Part shown: piece after piece, positions 17,001 through 24,526 of the stretch | Layout: every line of letters starts with the position of its first letter | Position numbering within the stretch: position 1 is the stretch's first letter | Origin: Nocardia sp. NBC_00403 | GTDB taxonomy: Bacteria; Actinomycetota; Actinomycetes; Mycobacteriales; Mycobacteriaceae | DNA length: 64,000 nucleotides | Assembly: GCF_036046055.1 (NCBI RefSeq) | Contig: NZ_CP107939.1 | Span: 7,936,001 to 8,000,000 of the forward strand | Direction of reading: 5' to 3' | Translations under genes and position numbers: made by a program | Notes under the pieces: model-generated | Databases searched by the model: none | Seen by the model: the letters and a program-made list of their open reading frames with translations, nothing else | What the model was told of the DNA's origin: nothing

Positions 17001-18074
17001 CGGCGGGGGCTCGAAGTCCGGGGGCGGGGCAAGGTCCGATGCGGGTTCGAAGTTCGTGGGCGGCTCGATCGCTGGGGACTGGGCACGGCGGGGTGGCTCG
17101 ACGGCGGTCGGACGTGCAGCGGTTGTCGAGGCTCGACCGGGTTGGCGCTGTTGCTCGGCAGGTGGTGTACCGCCGAACAATGCGGAAAGCAGGACGCGCT
17201 GGGCGTGGCCGGTGTCCTGGTATTCGTCGAGCAGGACCAGACGGAAGCGGGCCCGTTCGGCGGCCGCGACCTCGGGGTGCTCGGCGGCGAGGCGGGCGGC
17301 CAGGGACATCTGGGCGCCGAAGTCCAGGGCGCCGCGGCGGCGCAGCGCCTCGGCCAGTTGCTGTACCAGCGGCAGGAGTGCGACGCGTTCGCGTTGCACC
17401 TGAACGATATTGAGCAACGTCTGGCTCGGCCCCCCACGCTGGCGCGGGCCTGCGGGCAGCGTGAACACCAGTTTTTCGAGTTCGGTGTGCGCTTCGGCCA
17501 GCTGTTCGGGTTCCACCAGGTGTTCGGCGAGCTGTCCGGACAGCGCGAGCACCGCCTCGGTCACCGATACCGGGGTGCGCTCGGTATCCAGGTCACCGTC
17601 CCAATTGCGCACCACCTGGTGTGCGAGCTGCCAGAGCTGGGTTTCGGTGAGCAGCGTCGCCGAGGGTTCCACCGGAAGTAACAGTCCGTGTTCGGTGAGC
17701 AGCCTGCCCGCATACGAGTGATAGGTGCTGATCTCCGGCTCGGCACCAGCCAACTGCGCGCGCAATTCGCCACTGACATCGAGATCGCGCAACAGCGGCG
17801 CCCCGGCCAGCCTGGCCAACCGAGTACGAATGCGAGAGGTCAACTGCTGTGCGGCTTTTCGGGTAAAGGTCAACCCGAGCACCGCATCGGGCAGCACCAG
17901 TCGATTGGCCACCATCCAGACCACCCTGGCGGCCATGGTCTCGGTCTTTCCTGCGCCCGCACCGGCCACCACCAGCGTCGGCCCCGGCGGAGCCGCGATC
18001 ACCGCAGCCTGTTCATCGGTAGGCGGCGGCAAACCGAGTGCCTCCGCCAACCGATACGGCGTCACCCGACTCAC
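14040..18074 (-). CDS. adnB: AdnB: helicase-nuclease subunit of the AdnAB end-resection complex
   Basis: A 1344-residue UvrD-like motor fused to a RecB-type nuclease, at the Rv3201c position. Walker A (AGAGAGKTETMAAR) lies near residue 40, Walker B is LLDEYQDTGHA, and VGDPMQSIYGW follows. The nuclease motifs near the C-terminus are GRMDAVF, VVDWKTG and QLAVYR. With AdnA it resects double-strand breaks in mycobacteria. It is about 250 residues longer than the mycobacterial protein because of two low-complexity inserts: one between motif II and GDPMQ (DNA about 16870-17165) and one with 36-bp repeats before the nuclease (14849-15045). GTG 18074 has GAGG 7 nt upstream; the longer open frame to 18542 is Cys/Arg-rich repeat and rejected. 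Confidence 0.92.
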   Translation of the reverse strand: MSRVTPYRLAEALGLPPPTDEQAAVIAAPPGPTLVVAGAGAGKTETMAARVVWMVANRLVLPDAVLGLTFTRKAAQQLTSRIRTRLARLAGAPLLRDLDVSGELRAQLAGAEPEISTYHSYAGRLLTEHGLLLPVEPSATLLTETQLWQLAHQVVRNWDGDLDTERTPVSVTEAVLALSGQLAEHLVEPEQLAEAHTELEKLVFTLPAGPRQRGGPSQTLLNIVQVQRERVALLPLVQQLAEALRRRGALDFGAQMSLAARLAAEHPEVAAAERARFRLVLLDEYQDTGHAQRVLLSALFGGTPPAEQQRQPGRASTTAARPTAVEPPRRAQSPAIEPPTNFEPASDLAPPPDFEPPPDFEPPPDLEPPRDFDPRSGTVDHFRSAAPEISDSSSHSVHTGEVGRRLAVTAVGDPMQSIYGWRGASAANLPRFATDFPAAPGVPAPTLPLLTSWRNPPEALALANLVAEPLRRSAIDAGGVTVDALRAKPDAESGVVALALTETVADERDWVAVRIADEWAVRRAADEPPPTSAVLVRRNADAAPLAEALREQGLPVEIVGLGGLLATPEVADIVATLRLIAEPGAGSAAMRVLTGARWRIGVADIAALARRARDLSISRLTAGDANEITDSTTLAAALREVAPEPSEQAGLADAIADPGPQEQYSESGFTRIVALGRELAALRERSGQPLAELVADVERTIGVGVETQARRAMAGAGAGREHLDAFAEVVAGYAGDSGASLSGLLAFVAAAESVENGLEPGEIEVARDRVQVLTVHAAKGLEWEIVAVPHVARGVFPSGAASGSWLGALAELPTTLRGDRQQDDATEGVPVLDLSDLYDRADLDRAIKAHKEALDRRRLDEDRRLFYVALTRTERVLLVSAHHWAETGTTPKGPSDFLLELKNAGESPGSPANGAVEIDRWDDPPAVDAVNPFTDNPATAEWPRDPLGNRRDPIEQGAALVRAALEELLAQRESVSATAAVDPVQLQLMAEIDASDDIAVIVGGPTDTRALPAAAAAAAAAASGPKQAGVEGDSGDRKLSGVDGDSGDPKLSGVDGDSGDLKLSGVDRDFDDPKHVVADGDPDQAGADGDRGNPDPTGADDDPDGWAADVDALLAEHEAARAIAQVVELPGQIAATALVEMRADPAKLAARLRRPLPFPPNPLARRGTAFHAWVQRWFGADRLLGLDELPGAADSSAADAGVDAELTRMQDAFLNSPWAHRSPLEVEIPFETSLAGTVIRGRMDAVFAEPGGGWIVVDWKTGAEPSAAEEPAVAMQLAVYRLAWARLMAAREGGTEREMLDRVGAAFHYVRSGRTIAPVALPGPDELAELIRSAAPVGSPSVTE
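14849..15045. repeat. 36-bp tandem repeats and Ala-codon run inside adnB
   Basis: Three near-identical 36-bp units (14881-14916, 14917-14952, 14953-14988) are preceded by a degenerate copy. They encode 12-residue repeats of the GDSGDPKLSGVD type. A GCAGCG run at about 15010-15045 encodes polyalanine. All keep frame with the linker between the motor and nuclease domains. Confidence 0.9.
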
Positions 18075-18563
18075 GACGGTGCCTCGCGACCACGCGACAT
18101 CGCAGCCGCCGAAGCCCCCGCGCCGACGGCCCGATCGTCGCGCTCGCTCACATTCACACCCCGACCAACACCCGACACCACAGTCAGACCGGCTCGCTCC
18201 CCCACACTCACACCCCAACCACCACTCGACACCACAGCCGGACCGGCTCGCTCCCCCACACTCACACTCCGACCAACACCGGGCGCCGCAGCTCTCATAG
18301 TCACAGCACCGATGCCCCTGCCTGAGAGCTGTCTCACGATTTCGCCTCGCCGAAACCCGGCATCGCCAGCGTCGAAGCCGCCGCGCAGGTCTGGTCGCTA
18401 CGCACCCTCGCTGTTCCACCTCGTCGACGGCTGACACCGCAGGTCCCGTGAGCCCCGAGCCCGTGGTCCATTCGCTGCGGGTCGGTCGACCACTGCGCCG
18501 CGCCGGCACACGACACCACAGCTCCAGACGGACCCGCGCCAACGGCCCGCTCGAGGTACTCCC
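18075..18563 (-). other. adnA-adnB intergenic stretch with tandem repeats
   Basis: A 489-bp gap, unusual because these partner genes are normally close. Positions 18142-18289 hold 2.7 copies of a unit of 50-54 bp (starts at 18142, 18192 and 18246). A minus-strand ORF 18071-18337 (88 codons) reads through the repeats as VSVGERAG-type units, and its TGA overlaps the adnB GTG (GTGA). It could be a small coupled gene, but low complexity makes real protein uncertain. Nothing else recognisable was seen. Confidence 0.6.
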
Positions 18564-21500
18564 TCACTCGTCGGTCACCTGCCTCCCGGTGTCTTGGACC
18601 GGGCAACTGCCCGCGACCGCGCAGTGCCTGCAGCCATCGTTGCGCATGGCGAGGTAGCTCGGCCCCTGGGTCGCGGCCGCCGCGTCGTGAATGGTGCCGC
18701 GCCATTTCTCCAGGGCTTCGGCATCCAGCGGCAACTGCATCCGCTGGGTCGCGCCTTCCTTGCTGCTCGGCTTGGCGACGTAGACCAAGCGTGCCCCACC
18801 GGGCTCTCCCATCGGAGCATTGGTTTCACCGATGGCCGGGCCGGGAGCCTTACCGAATTCACCTACGCCACCACCGGACACACCCACAGCACCACCGGAC
18901 ACACCCACAGCACCACCGGATTCGCTCACAAACTCACCATGCGAACCTGCGGCGCTGCCTGGTTCAGCTGTTGTGCTCGATGTTCCATTGGTCGCGACTT
19001 CGGATGTTCCCGATGCCCCAGCGGCCTCGATCCGAGGTCCATCGGCTGTGCCCGCAACCGCGCCGGACTCCCCCCGCACGCCACCACGCACACCGGGGCC
19101 ACCCGAGTCAGCAGGTGACATCGGAACTCCAGCTACGACGCCGACCATACCGACTGGTCCTCCCCGTTCGCTCGCTCCGAGTTCGGCGGCCTCCGGCAAG
19201 CTCCAGGACTCAGTGGTGGCGCGCCTCGATTCGATTGCGGGAGAACGGGATTCCCGGGTGACACCTCGGGTTTCGGTGTCGAAGCCATCCGATTCGTGCG
19301 GGTTGTCATCCGACTTGCCCATCGTCGGGTCGAGCGCACCCATCGCCGCGGCTACCTGGTAGGTCGCGAGTTGGGCATGGTCGGCGGCGGCTTGTTTGGT
19401 GACCGGGGACTTGCCGGTCTTTACGTCAACGATCACGAAGCGGCCGAGGGCGTCGCGTTCCAATCGGTCGACTCGACCACGGATGCGGACGGGGCGTTCG
19501 TCTTCCGCGCGTGCGGGTAGCACGCAGTCGACCGGGACCTCGACGCCGGCCTGGGTGAGTTCGCCTCGGGTGTTGCGGACCCAGGCCATGAATGTCTCCA
19601 GCATGGCCTCGGTGCGGCGCAACTCCTGGCGGGAGTGCCAGCCGGTGCCGGGATCGATGGCCTGCCATGCCTTGTCGAGGGCAGCCCTGACCTGTGCCTC
19701 CGGCACCTTTCCGGCCAGCGCTTGGACCAGCGTGTGCACCAGGTTGCCTTTGACCGCGTGCGGGTTGTCGCCATCGGTGCCGCCGTGGCGTTCCAATGCC
19801 CAGCGCAGCGGGCAGGTACGCAGGAGCTCCACCGTGGACGGCGACAGCGCAACGGCGGTGTCGTCCTCGTCCCACAGGGACCGCGACGAGCTGAGATCGG
19901 CTGTGCCGTACCAGTCTTCGGGGTGGGTGCCGCGAATGCCCGCACTCGCGAGCCGGGCCAGTTGGTGGGCCGCGCGGCGCCTACGTTCCGGATCTGCCTC
20001 GGAATCGCAGACCACGCCGCGCATTTCGGCGACCAGGGAATGCATCACCAGGGCCCGGCCGGGATCGGCGACCGGAAGCGCACCGGGTTCACCGTCGTCG
20101 TCGTGTCCGAGCAGCTCGGCCAGGAAACGGGACGGCACGAGATCGCGGTCGCCCGATACCGATTCCACCGCGGTGACCAGCAGCGACTGCCGAGCCCTGC
20201 TGCACGCCACCAGCAGGAGCCGGCGTTCCTCGGCCAGGATCGGCGCCGCGCGGCTCACGCGCTCCCCGGCATCGGCGATCCCCGCTGTCACATCGACCAG
20301 ATCCTCGTTGCCGAGCAGCGTGCCGCGCGGACGCGGATTCGGCCAGATGCCTTCCTGCACCGCGGCAACGGCGACCACATCCCACTCCCGCCCCGCGGAC
20401 GCGTGCGCGCTGAGCAGCGCGACCGCTTCCCCCGGCGCGGTCAGCGAGGTCGTGTCGTGCGGGATCTCCTGTTGCAGTAGGTATTCGACGAATCCCTCGA
20501 CGCTGGCACGCGGCAGCCGGTCGACATAGGCTGCGGCAGCGTCGAAGAGACCGACCACGGCATCGAGGTCCCGATCGGCCTGCATCCCGATCGCGCCACC
20601 GCGTTCGGACTGCGCGACCCAGCGCCGCTCCAGTCGCGACCCGGTCCACAGCGCCCACATCACGTCTTCGAGTCCGGCGCCTTTGCGCCGGGCCGTCCGA
20701 GCCCGATCCACCGCGTCGAGCACCCGGCGCAGCGGTGCGGCCTCCACATCGGTCAGCCGCTCGATGAGCTCGCGGTCGGCAATACCGACGAGCAGATCCC
20801 GCAGCACCTCCGCCGATGACCGATCCAGCAGGCCGCCACCGTCGTCATCCCCCGTGAACCCGGCGCCGGACTTCGATCCGTTCCGTTGCGACTCCAGCAC
20901 GCTGCGTCGAATTCCACGCCGCAGCCTGCGCAGACTGATCTGATCGGCGCCACCGAGTGGCCCGCCGACCAGGTCGAGCGCATCCTCGTCGGAAAACATC
21001 GGCTCGGTTGTCGGCGGCGCACGACGCTTGGCCGGCTCGCTCGCGAGTACCGCTCGCAATGCGAGCAGCATCCAGGCCGCGCCGCGCCGTCGGGCCAGCG
21101 GCGCATCGAGCGCGGGCTGCTGCACCGGCACCCCGGCCGCCAGCAGCGCGCGCCGCAGCGGTGCCAGCGACAGCGGCACCGATCGCACGATCACCGCCAT
21201 GCGCGACCACGGCACGCCCGCGGTGAGATGGGCGCGCCGCAAATAGTCGGCGATCAGCCCGGCTTCCTTCGCCGGAGTGGCCAGCACCCGGACCCGCACC
21301 GCGGTAGGGTCGTCTTCCGGTTCGGTCTTGTGTCTCGGCAGCGAAAACCGTTGTGGCGCACTGCCTGGCAACCTGGCCGCGATCCTGGCCACCGCCAACT
21401 CCACCTGACCGCCCGAGCGGTGGTTGTCCCGCAGGATGATTCGTTGCCCCTCCGGTGCGGCGAGGTCGGCGACGAACCGGGTGTCCGCGCCGCGGAAGGT

Positions 21501-22484
21501 GAAGATGCCCTGATCCGGGTCGCCCGCGACCACCGCGGTCTGCGCGGCGTTGCCGATCACCCGAATCAGCAGCGCGGCCTGCGGATCCAGATGCTGGGCG
21601 TCGTCGACAAGGAGGTATCGGATCCGAGAGCGTTCCGCGGCAAGCAGATTCGCGTCGCCGGCCAAGGCGTCGAGGGCGGCGCCGACGAGTTCGGCGGCAT
21701 CCAGTGCGGGCGCGGTCGCCTCGGGCGCCTCCACCCCCACCGACCAGCGCAGCAGCATCGTCTGCTCGTACCGCACCGCGAACTTGCCCGCCGCCACCCA
21801 CTCCGGCCGAGCATGCTCACGGCCGAGACGAACCAGGTCCTCCGGCCCGAACCCGCGCTCGGTGGCCCGCAGCATCAGGTCGCGCAACTGTTCGGCGAAC
21901 CCACCGAGACTCAATGCGGGCTGCAACCGTTCGGGCCACAATCCGGTCGCCCCCGCCGCGATATCGATGAGGTCACCGCGCAGCATCTCGCGCAGCACGG
22001 CATCCTGCTCGGCACCGGTCAGCAAACGCGGCGGCGGGTTGCCGTGTGCGGTGGCGTGTCTGCGTAGCACCGAGAAAGCGTAGGAGTGCAGTGTGCGCAC
22101 CAGCGGCTCGCGCGTCGCGCCGGGCACGCCCGGTTCGACGTCGGGCTCCGGACCGGTCAGCCGGGTCGTGATGGCATCGCGCAGTGCGCTCGCCGCTTGC
22201 TTCGAATGGGTCAGCACCAGCACCGATTCCGGATCGGCTCCCGCGGCGATCCGGTCGGCGGCCAGATCGATCAGCAGGGTGGTCTTGCCGGTGCCCGGCC
22301 CGCCGAGCACCTGCCACGGCCGCCATCCCGGGCGGATCGGGCCGAGCGCGGCCTGGGCGTCGAACAGCGCGCGAACATCGGCACCCCAGACCCGAGGCCG
22401 GGGTGCCGCCACGTTTCGGCGAACAAGTCGCACCGCGCTATCCGATCGCACCACGCGGGCTATTGCAACAGACGCGACTGACAC
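18564..22484 (-). CDS. adnA: AdnA: helicase-nuclease subunit of the AdnAB complex
   Basis: A 1306-residue partner of AdnB, at the Rv3202c position. Walker A is VLGGPGTGKTTLL near residue 62 and Walker B is YLLVDDAQHLDP. The C-terminal nuclease has GRVDRLERD, VIVDVKTGKSP and QLATYQVA. An iron-sulfur staple as in AddB-type nucleases is suggested by TCPLRWALERHGG upstream and CRHCAVAGSC at the very end. A low-complexity insert rich in Gly, Ser and Thr (DNA about 18800-19310) separates the nuclease core from the last cysteines, including 21-bp repeats giving SGGAVGV. GTG 22484 has GGAGC 8 nt upstream; the frame is open to an ATG at 22538. It is divergent from the hydrolase gene with only 55 bp between. 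Confidence 0.92.
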   Translation of the reverse strand: MSVASVAIARVVRSDSAVRLVRRNVAAPRPRVWGADVRALFDAQAALGPIRPGWRPWQVLGGPGTGKTTLLIDLAADRIAAGADPESVLVLTHSKQAASALRDAITTRLTGPEPDVEPGVPGATREPLVRTLHSYAFSVLRRHATAHGNPPPRLLTGAEQDAVLREMLRGDLIDIAAGATGLWPERLQPALSLGGFAEQLRDLMLRATERGFGPEDLVRLGREHARPEWVAAGKFAVRYEQTMLLRWSVGVEAPEATAPALDAAELVGAALDALAGDANLLAAERSRIRYLLVDDAQHLDPQAALLIRVIGNAAQTAVVAGDPDQGIFTFRGADTRFVADLAAPEGQRIILRDNHRSGGQVELAVARIAARLPGSAPQRFSLPRHKTEPEDDPTAVRVRVLATPAKEAGLIADYLRRAHLTAGVPWSRMAVIVRSVPLSLAPLRRALLAAGVPVQQPALDAPLARRRGAAWMLLALRAVLASEPAKRRAPPTTEPMFSDEDALDLVGGPLGGADQISLRRLRRGIRRSVLESQRNGSKSGAGFTGDDDGGGLLDRSSAEVLRDLLVGIADRELIERLTDVEAAPLRRVLDAVDRARTARRKGAGLEDVMWALWTGSRLERRWVAQSERGGAIGMQADRDLDAVVGLFDAAAAYVDRLPRASVEGFVEYLLQQEIPHDTTSLTAPGEAVALLSAHASAGREWDVVAVAAVQEGIWPNPRPRGTLLGNEDLVDVTAGIADAGERVSRAAPILAEERRLLLVACSRARQSLLVTAVESVSGDRDLVPSRFLAELLGHDDDGEPGALPVADPGRALVMHSLVAEMRGVVCDSEADPERRRRAAHQLARLASAGIRGTHPEDWYGTADLSSSRSLWDEDDTAVALSPSTVELLRTCPLRWALERHGGTDGDNPHAVKGNLVHTLVQALAGKVPEAQVRAALDKAWQAIDPGTGWHSRQELRRTEAMLETFMAWVRNTRGELTQAGVEVPVDCVLPARAEDERPVRIRGRVDRLERDALGRFVIVDVKTGKSPVTKQAAADHAQLATYQVAAAMGALDPTMGKSDDNPHESDGFDTETRGVTRESRSPAIESRRATTESWSLPEAAELGASERGGPVGMVGVVAGVPMSPADSGGPGVRGGVRGESGAVAGTADGPRIEAAGASGTSEVATNGTSSTTAEPGSAAGSHGEFVSESGGAVGVSGGAVGVSGGGVGEFGKAPGPAIGETNAPMGEPGGARLVYVAKPSSKEGATQRMQLPLDAEALEKWRGTIHDAAAATQGPSYLAMRNDGCRHCAVAGSCPVQDTGRQVTDE
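18868..18922. repeat. 21-bp tandem repeat inside adnA
   Basis: The unit CACCGGACACACCCACAGCAC is repeated about 2.5 times and encodes SGGAVGV repeats in the linker between the nuclease motifs and the terminal cysteines. Confidence 0.8.
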
Positions 22485-22539
22485 ACCACGAGGCGCTCCG
22501 GGTCGGCTCGGGCTGCGACGGGTTTCGATACACGTCAAA

Positions 22540-23325
22540 ATGGATGCCGTGTCTGCTCTTCATGTCCACCGATTCGGGCCCGCCGACGGGCCGGTCGTCC
22601 TGGCCCTGCACGGCGTCGTCGGCCACGGCAAACGCTGGGAAGCCATCGCAACCGAGCACCTGCCCGATGTCCGAATAATCGCTCCTGACCTGCGTGGACA
22701 CGGCCGCTCAACCGGGCTGCCGCCGTGGAATTTCGAGACCATCGTCGCCGATCTCGCCGGGGTCCTCGCCGCGGAAACCGACGAACCCGTTGTGGTGGTC
22801 GCGCACTCGTTCGGTGGCGCATGTGCGCTGCACCTCGCCGATAGCCATCCGGAATTGGTGCGCAAGTTGGTGTTGCTCGACTCGGCTATCGCCTTGGAAC
22901 CGGAACTGCTCATGGACGTCGCGCTGTCGAGTCTGGCCTCGCCGGACTACGTGGACGTCGAGCATGCGCGGCGAGACAAGATGGCGACCGGCTGGAGCGA
23001 GGTCGACCCGCGCCTGCTGGATGCGGAACTGGCCGAGCATCTGATGCCGACCGCCGACGGCCGCGTCGGCTGGCGGATCAGCCTGCCCGCCGTCAACTCC
23101 TACTGGGGTCAGCTGGCCCGCCACTACGTTCTGCCGCCGCGCGATCTGCCGACGGTGCTCGTGCAGGCCATGAAGGTGGTGCCGCCGTTCGTGACACCGG
23201 AGTTCCGTGCCGCCCTGATCGAGCGGCTCGGCGACAATCTGACGCTGCTCGAATGGGACTGCGATCACATGGTGGCCCAGATCCGTCCCGCCGAGACGGC
23301 GGCGCTGATCCGATCGGCGCTCTGA
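22540..23325 (+). CDS. Alpha/beta-hydrolase, LipV-like
   Basis: A 261-residue alpha/beta-hydrolase at the Rv3203 (lipV) position. The oxyanion-hole region is LALHGVVGHGKRW, the nucleophile elbow AHSFGG (Ser90), and the probable catalytic histidine sits in DCDHMVAQ near the C-terminus. There is no signal peptide, so it acts in the cytoplasm. The substrate is unknown; LipV of M. tuberculosis is a lipase/esterase. It is followed 5 bp later by the ATL gene in the same direction, so the two probably share a message. Confidence 0.88.
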   Translation: MDAVSALHVHRFGPADGPVVLALHGVVGHGKRWEAIATEHLPDVRIIAPDLRGHGRSTGLPPWNFETIVADLAGVLAAETDEPVVVVAHSFGGACALHLADSHPELVRKLVLLDSAIALEPELLMDVALSSLASPDYVDVEHARRDKMATGWSEVDPRLLDAELAEHLMPTADGRVGWRISLPAVNSYWGQLARHYVLPPRDLPTVLVQAMKVVPPFVTPEFRAALIERLGDNLTLLEWDCDHMVAQIRPAETAALIRSAL

Positions 23326-23330
23326 TCGCG

Positions 23331-23642
23331 ATGGCCACCTCGGATGCCCAGGTCGAGCTGGTCCGCGCGCTGGTCGCGACGATCCCGCTCGGCCGGGTGG
23401 CCACCTACGGTGACATCGCCGCGGCGGCGGGGCTTTCCACGCCGCGCACGGTCGGCTGGATCATGCGCACCGATGCCGCTGATCTGCCATGGCATCGAGT
23501 CATCGGGGCGGGCGGCAAGCCGGCCGCGCATCTGGCCGAGCGGCAACTACAGCTGCTCGCCGAGGAAGGTGTCGCGATCCGTGACGGGCGAGTCGACCTG
23601 CGCGCAGCGCGTTTCTCCTTCCCCGGCGCACCGAACGGGTAG
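23331..23642 (+). CDS. Alkyltransferase-like protein (ATL), DNA-damage recognition
   Basis: A 103-residue protein of the O6-alkylguanine-DNA alkyltransferase fold, at the Rv3204 position. It retains the DNA-binding helix (GRVATYGDIAAAAGL, TVGWIMRT) but the acceptor motif PCHRV reads PWHRVIG, with Trp replacing the reactive Cys. This substitution defines ATL proteins, which bind O6-alkylguanine and hand it to nucleotide excision repair instead of repairing it directly. ATG 23331 follows the hydrolase stop by 5 bp. Confidence 0.88.
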   Translation: MATSDAQVELVRALVATIPLGRVATYGDIAAAAGLSTPRTVGWIMRTDAADLPWHRVIGAGGKPAAHLAERQLQLLAEEGVAIRDGRVDLRAARFSFPGAPNG

Positions 23643-23680
23643 TGCCGCGCAATCCCGTCACGCCGCCCACGTTCGACGGT

Positions 23681-23694
23681 TACCGTGGAAGTCA
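23681..23694 (+). promoter_or_regulatory. Putative -10 element for a leaderless VOC mRNA
   Basis: TACCGT (23681-23686) fits TANNNT and ends 7 nt before the ATG at 23694, the same spacing as before the metalloprotease gene. No clear -35 or Shine-Dalgarno is seen. Confidence 0.35.
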
Positions 23695-24443
23695 TGTCCA
23701 CCCGCCTGGCGTCGGTCGTGTTCGACGCAGACCGGCCGCGGTTCGTCGCGAACTTCTGGGCCGAATTGCTCGGCTGGGGGGTGACCGTGGACCGCGTCGA
23801 CGAAGTCGACGTCGCCGCGCCCGACCCCGACGGCCTCGAGCTGGCCCTGACCTTCCTCCCAGCGGCGTGTGCGAAGCGCGCGAAGAACCGCATCCACCTC
23901 GACCTCGCCAGTCGCTCTATCGACCACCAGCGCGTGCAGGTCGATCGGGCGCTTTCGCTCGGTGCGCGCCGCATCGACATCGGCCAGGGAGCCGCGCCGT
24001 GGATGGTGCTCGCCGATCCGGAGGGCAATGAATTCTGCGTGTTGGAGCCGAGGGAGGAGTACGTGGACACCGGTGCGGTCGCGGCGATTGTCATCGACAC
24101 GCACGAACCGGTCCGGCTTGCCGAGTTCTGGTCCGCCGCGTCCGGCTGGCCGATGGAACATGCCGGTGCGCAGGTAGCCGGCCTGCGCTCGGCGACGGGG
24201 CTCGGTTCCTGGCTGGAGTTCGTGTGGACGCCCGACGTGAAGTGCGGACGCAATCGACTGCACCTGGATCTGTCCTCCTTCCCCACCGACGACCAGGCCG
24301 AGGAGGTGGCCAGGCTCCGGGCGGCGGGCGCGACCCAGATCTCGACCGGAGATATCGGTGGCGCGCCGGGGCAGGTACTCGCCGATCCGGAGACAAATGA
24401 GTTCTGCCTGCTCCGACCGGCCTCGAGCTACACGACGGTCTGA
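23694..24443 (+). CDS. Tandem VOC (glyoxalase/bleomycin-resistance fold) protein
   Basis: A 249-residue protein made of two similar VOC halves. The first has VVFDADRPRFVANFWAELLG and ends with VLADPEGNEFCVLEP; the second has IVIDTHEPVRLAEFWSAASG and ends with VLADPETNEFCLLRP. Each half carries the terminal Glu typical of the VOC metal site, and HLDL motifs lie in each half. Members include dioxygenases, lyases and drug-binding proteins; the specific reaction cannot be told. ATG 23694 is used rather than 23685. Confidence 0.8.
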   Translation: MSTRLASVVFDADRPRFVANFWAELLGWGVTVDRVDEVDVAAPDPDGLELALTFLPAACAKRAKNRIHLDLASRSIDHQRVQVDRALSLGARRIDIGQGAAPWMVLADPEGNEFCVLEPREEYVDTGAVAAIVIDTHEPVRLAEFWSAASGWPMEHAGAQVAGLRSATGLGSWLEFVWTPDVKCGRNRLHLDLSSFPTDDQAEEVARLRAAGATQISTGDIGGAPGQVLADPETNEFCLLRPASSYTTV

Positions 24444-24526
24444 TCCACCGCGCCCGCTTGGGCGGTTGTGCAGCGCCGACGAATTAGCATGTCGGCCATG
24501 TTGTTCCTCGCCCAAGGTTTCGGCTT

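Noticed and set aside
18142..18289. Direct repeats considered as a CRISPR array
   Set aside because: Units are contiguous without unique spacers and no cas genes are near; these are tandem repeats.
18075..18542. In-frame N-terminal extension of AdnB with many Cys residues
   Set aside because: It is translation of the GTGTGAGTG-type tandem repeats; the GTG at 18074 has a ribosome-binding site and matches the family start.
23331..23642. Calling the alkyltransferase homologue a pseudogene because the active Cys is missing
   Set aside because: The Cys-to-Trp change in PWHRV is the defining feature of functional ATL proteins and the frame is intact.
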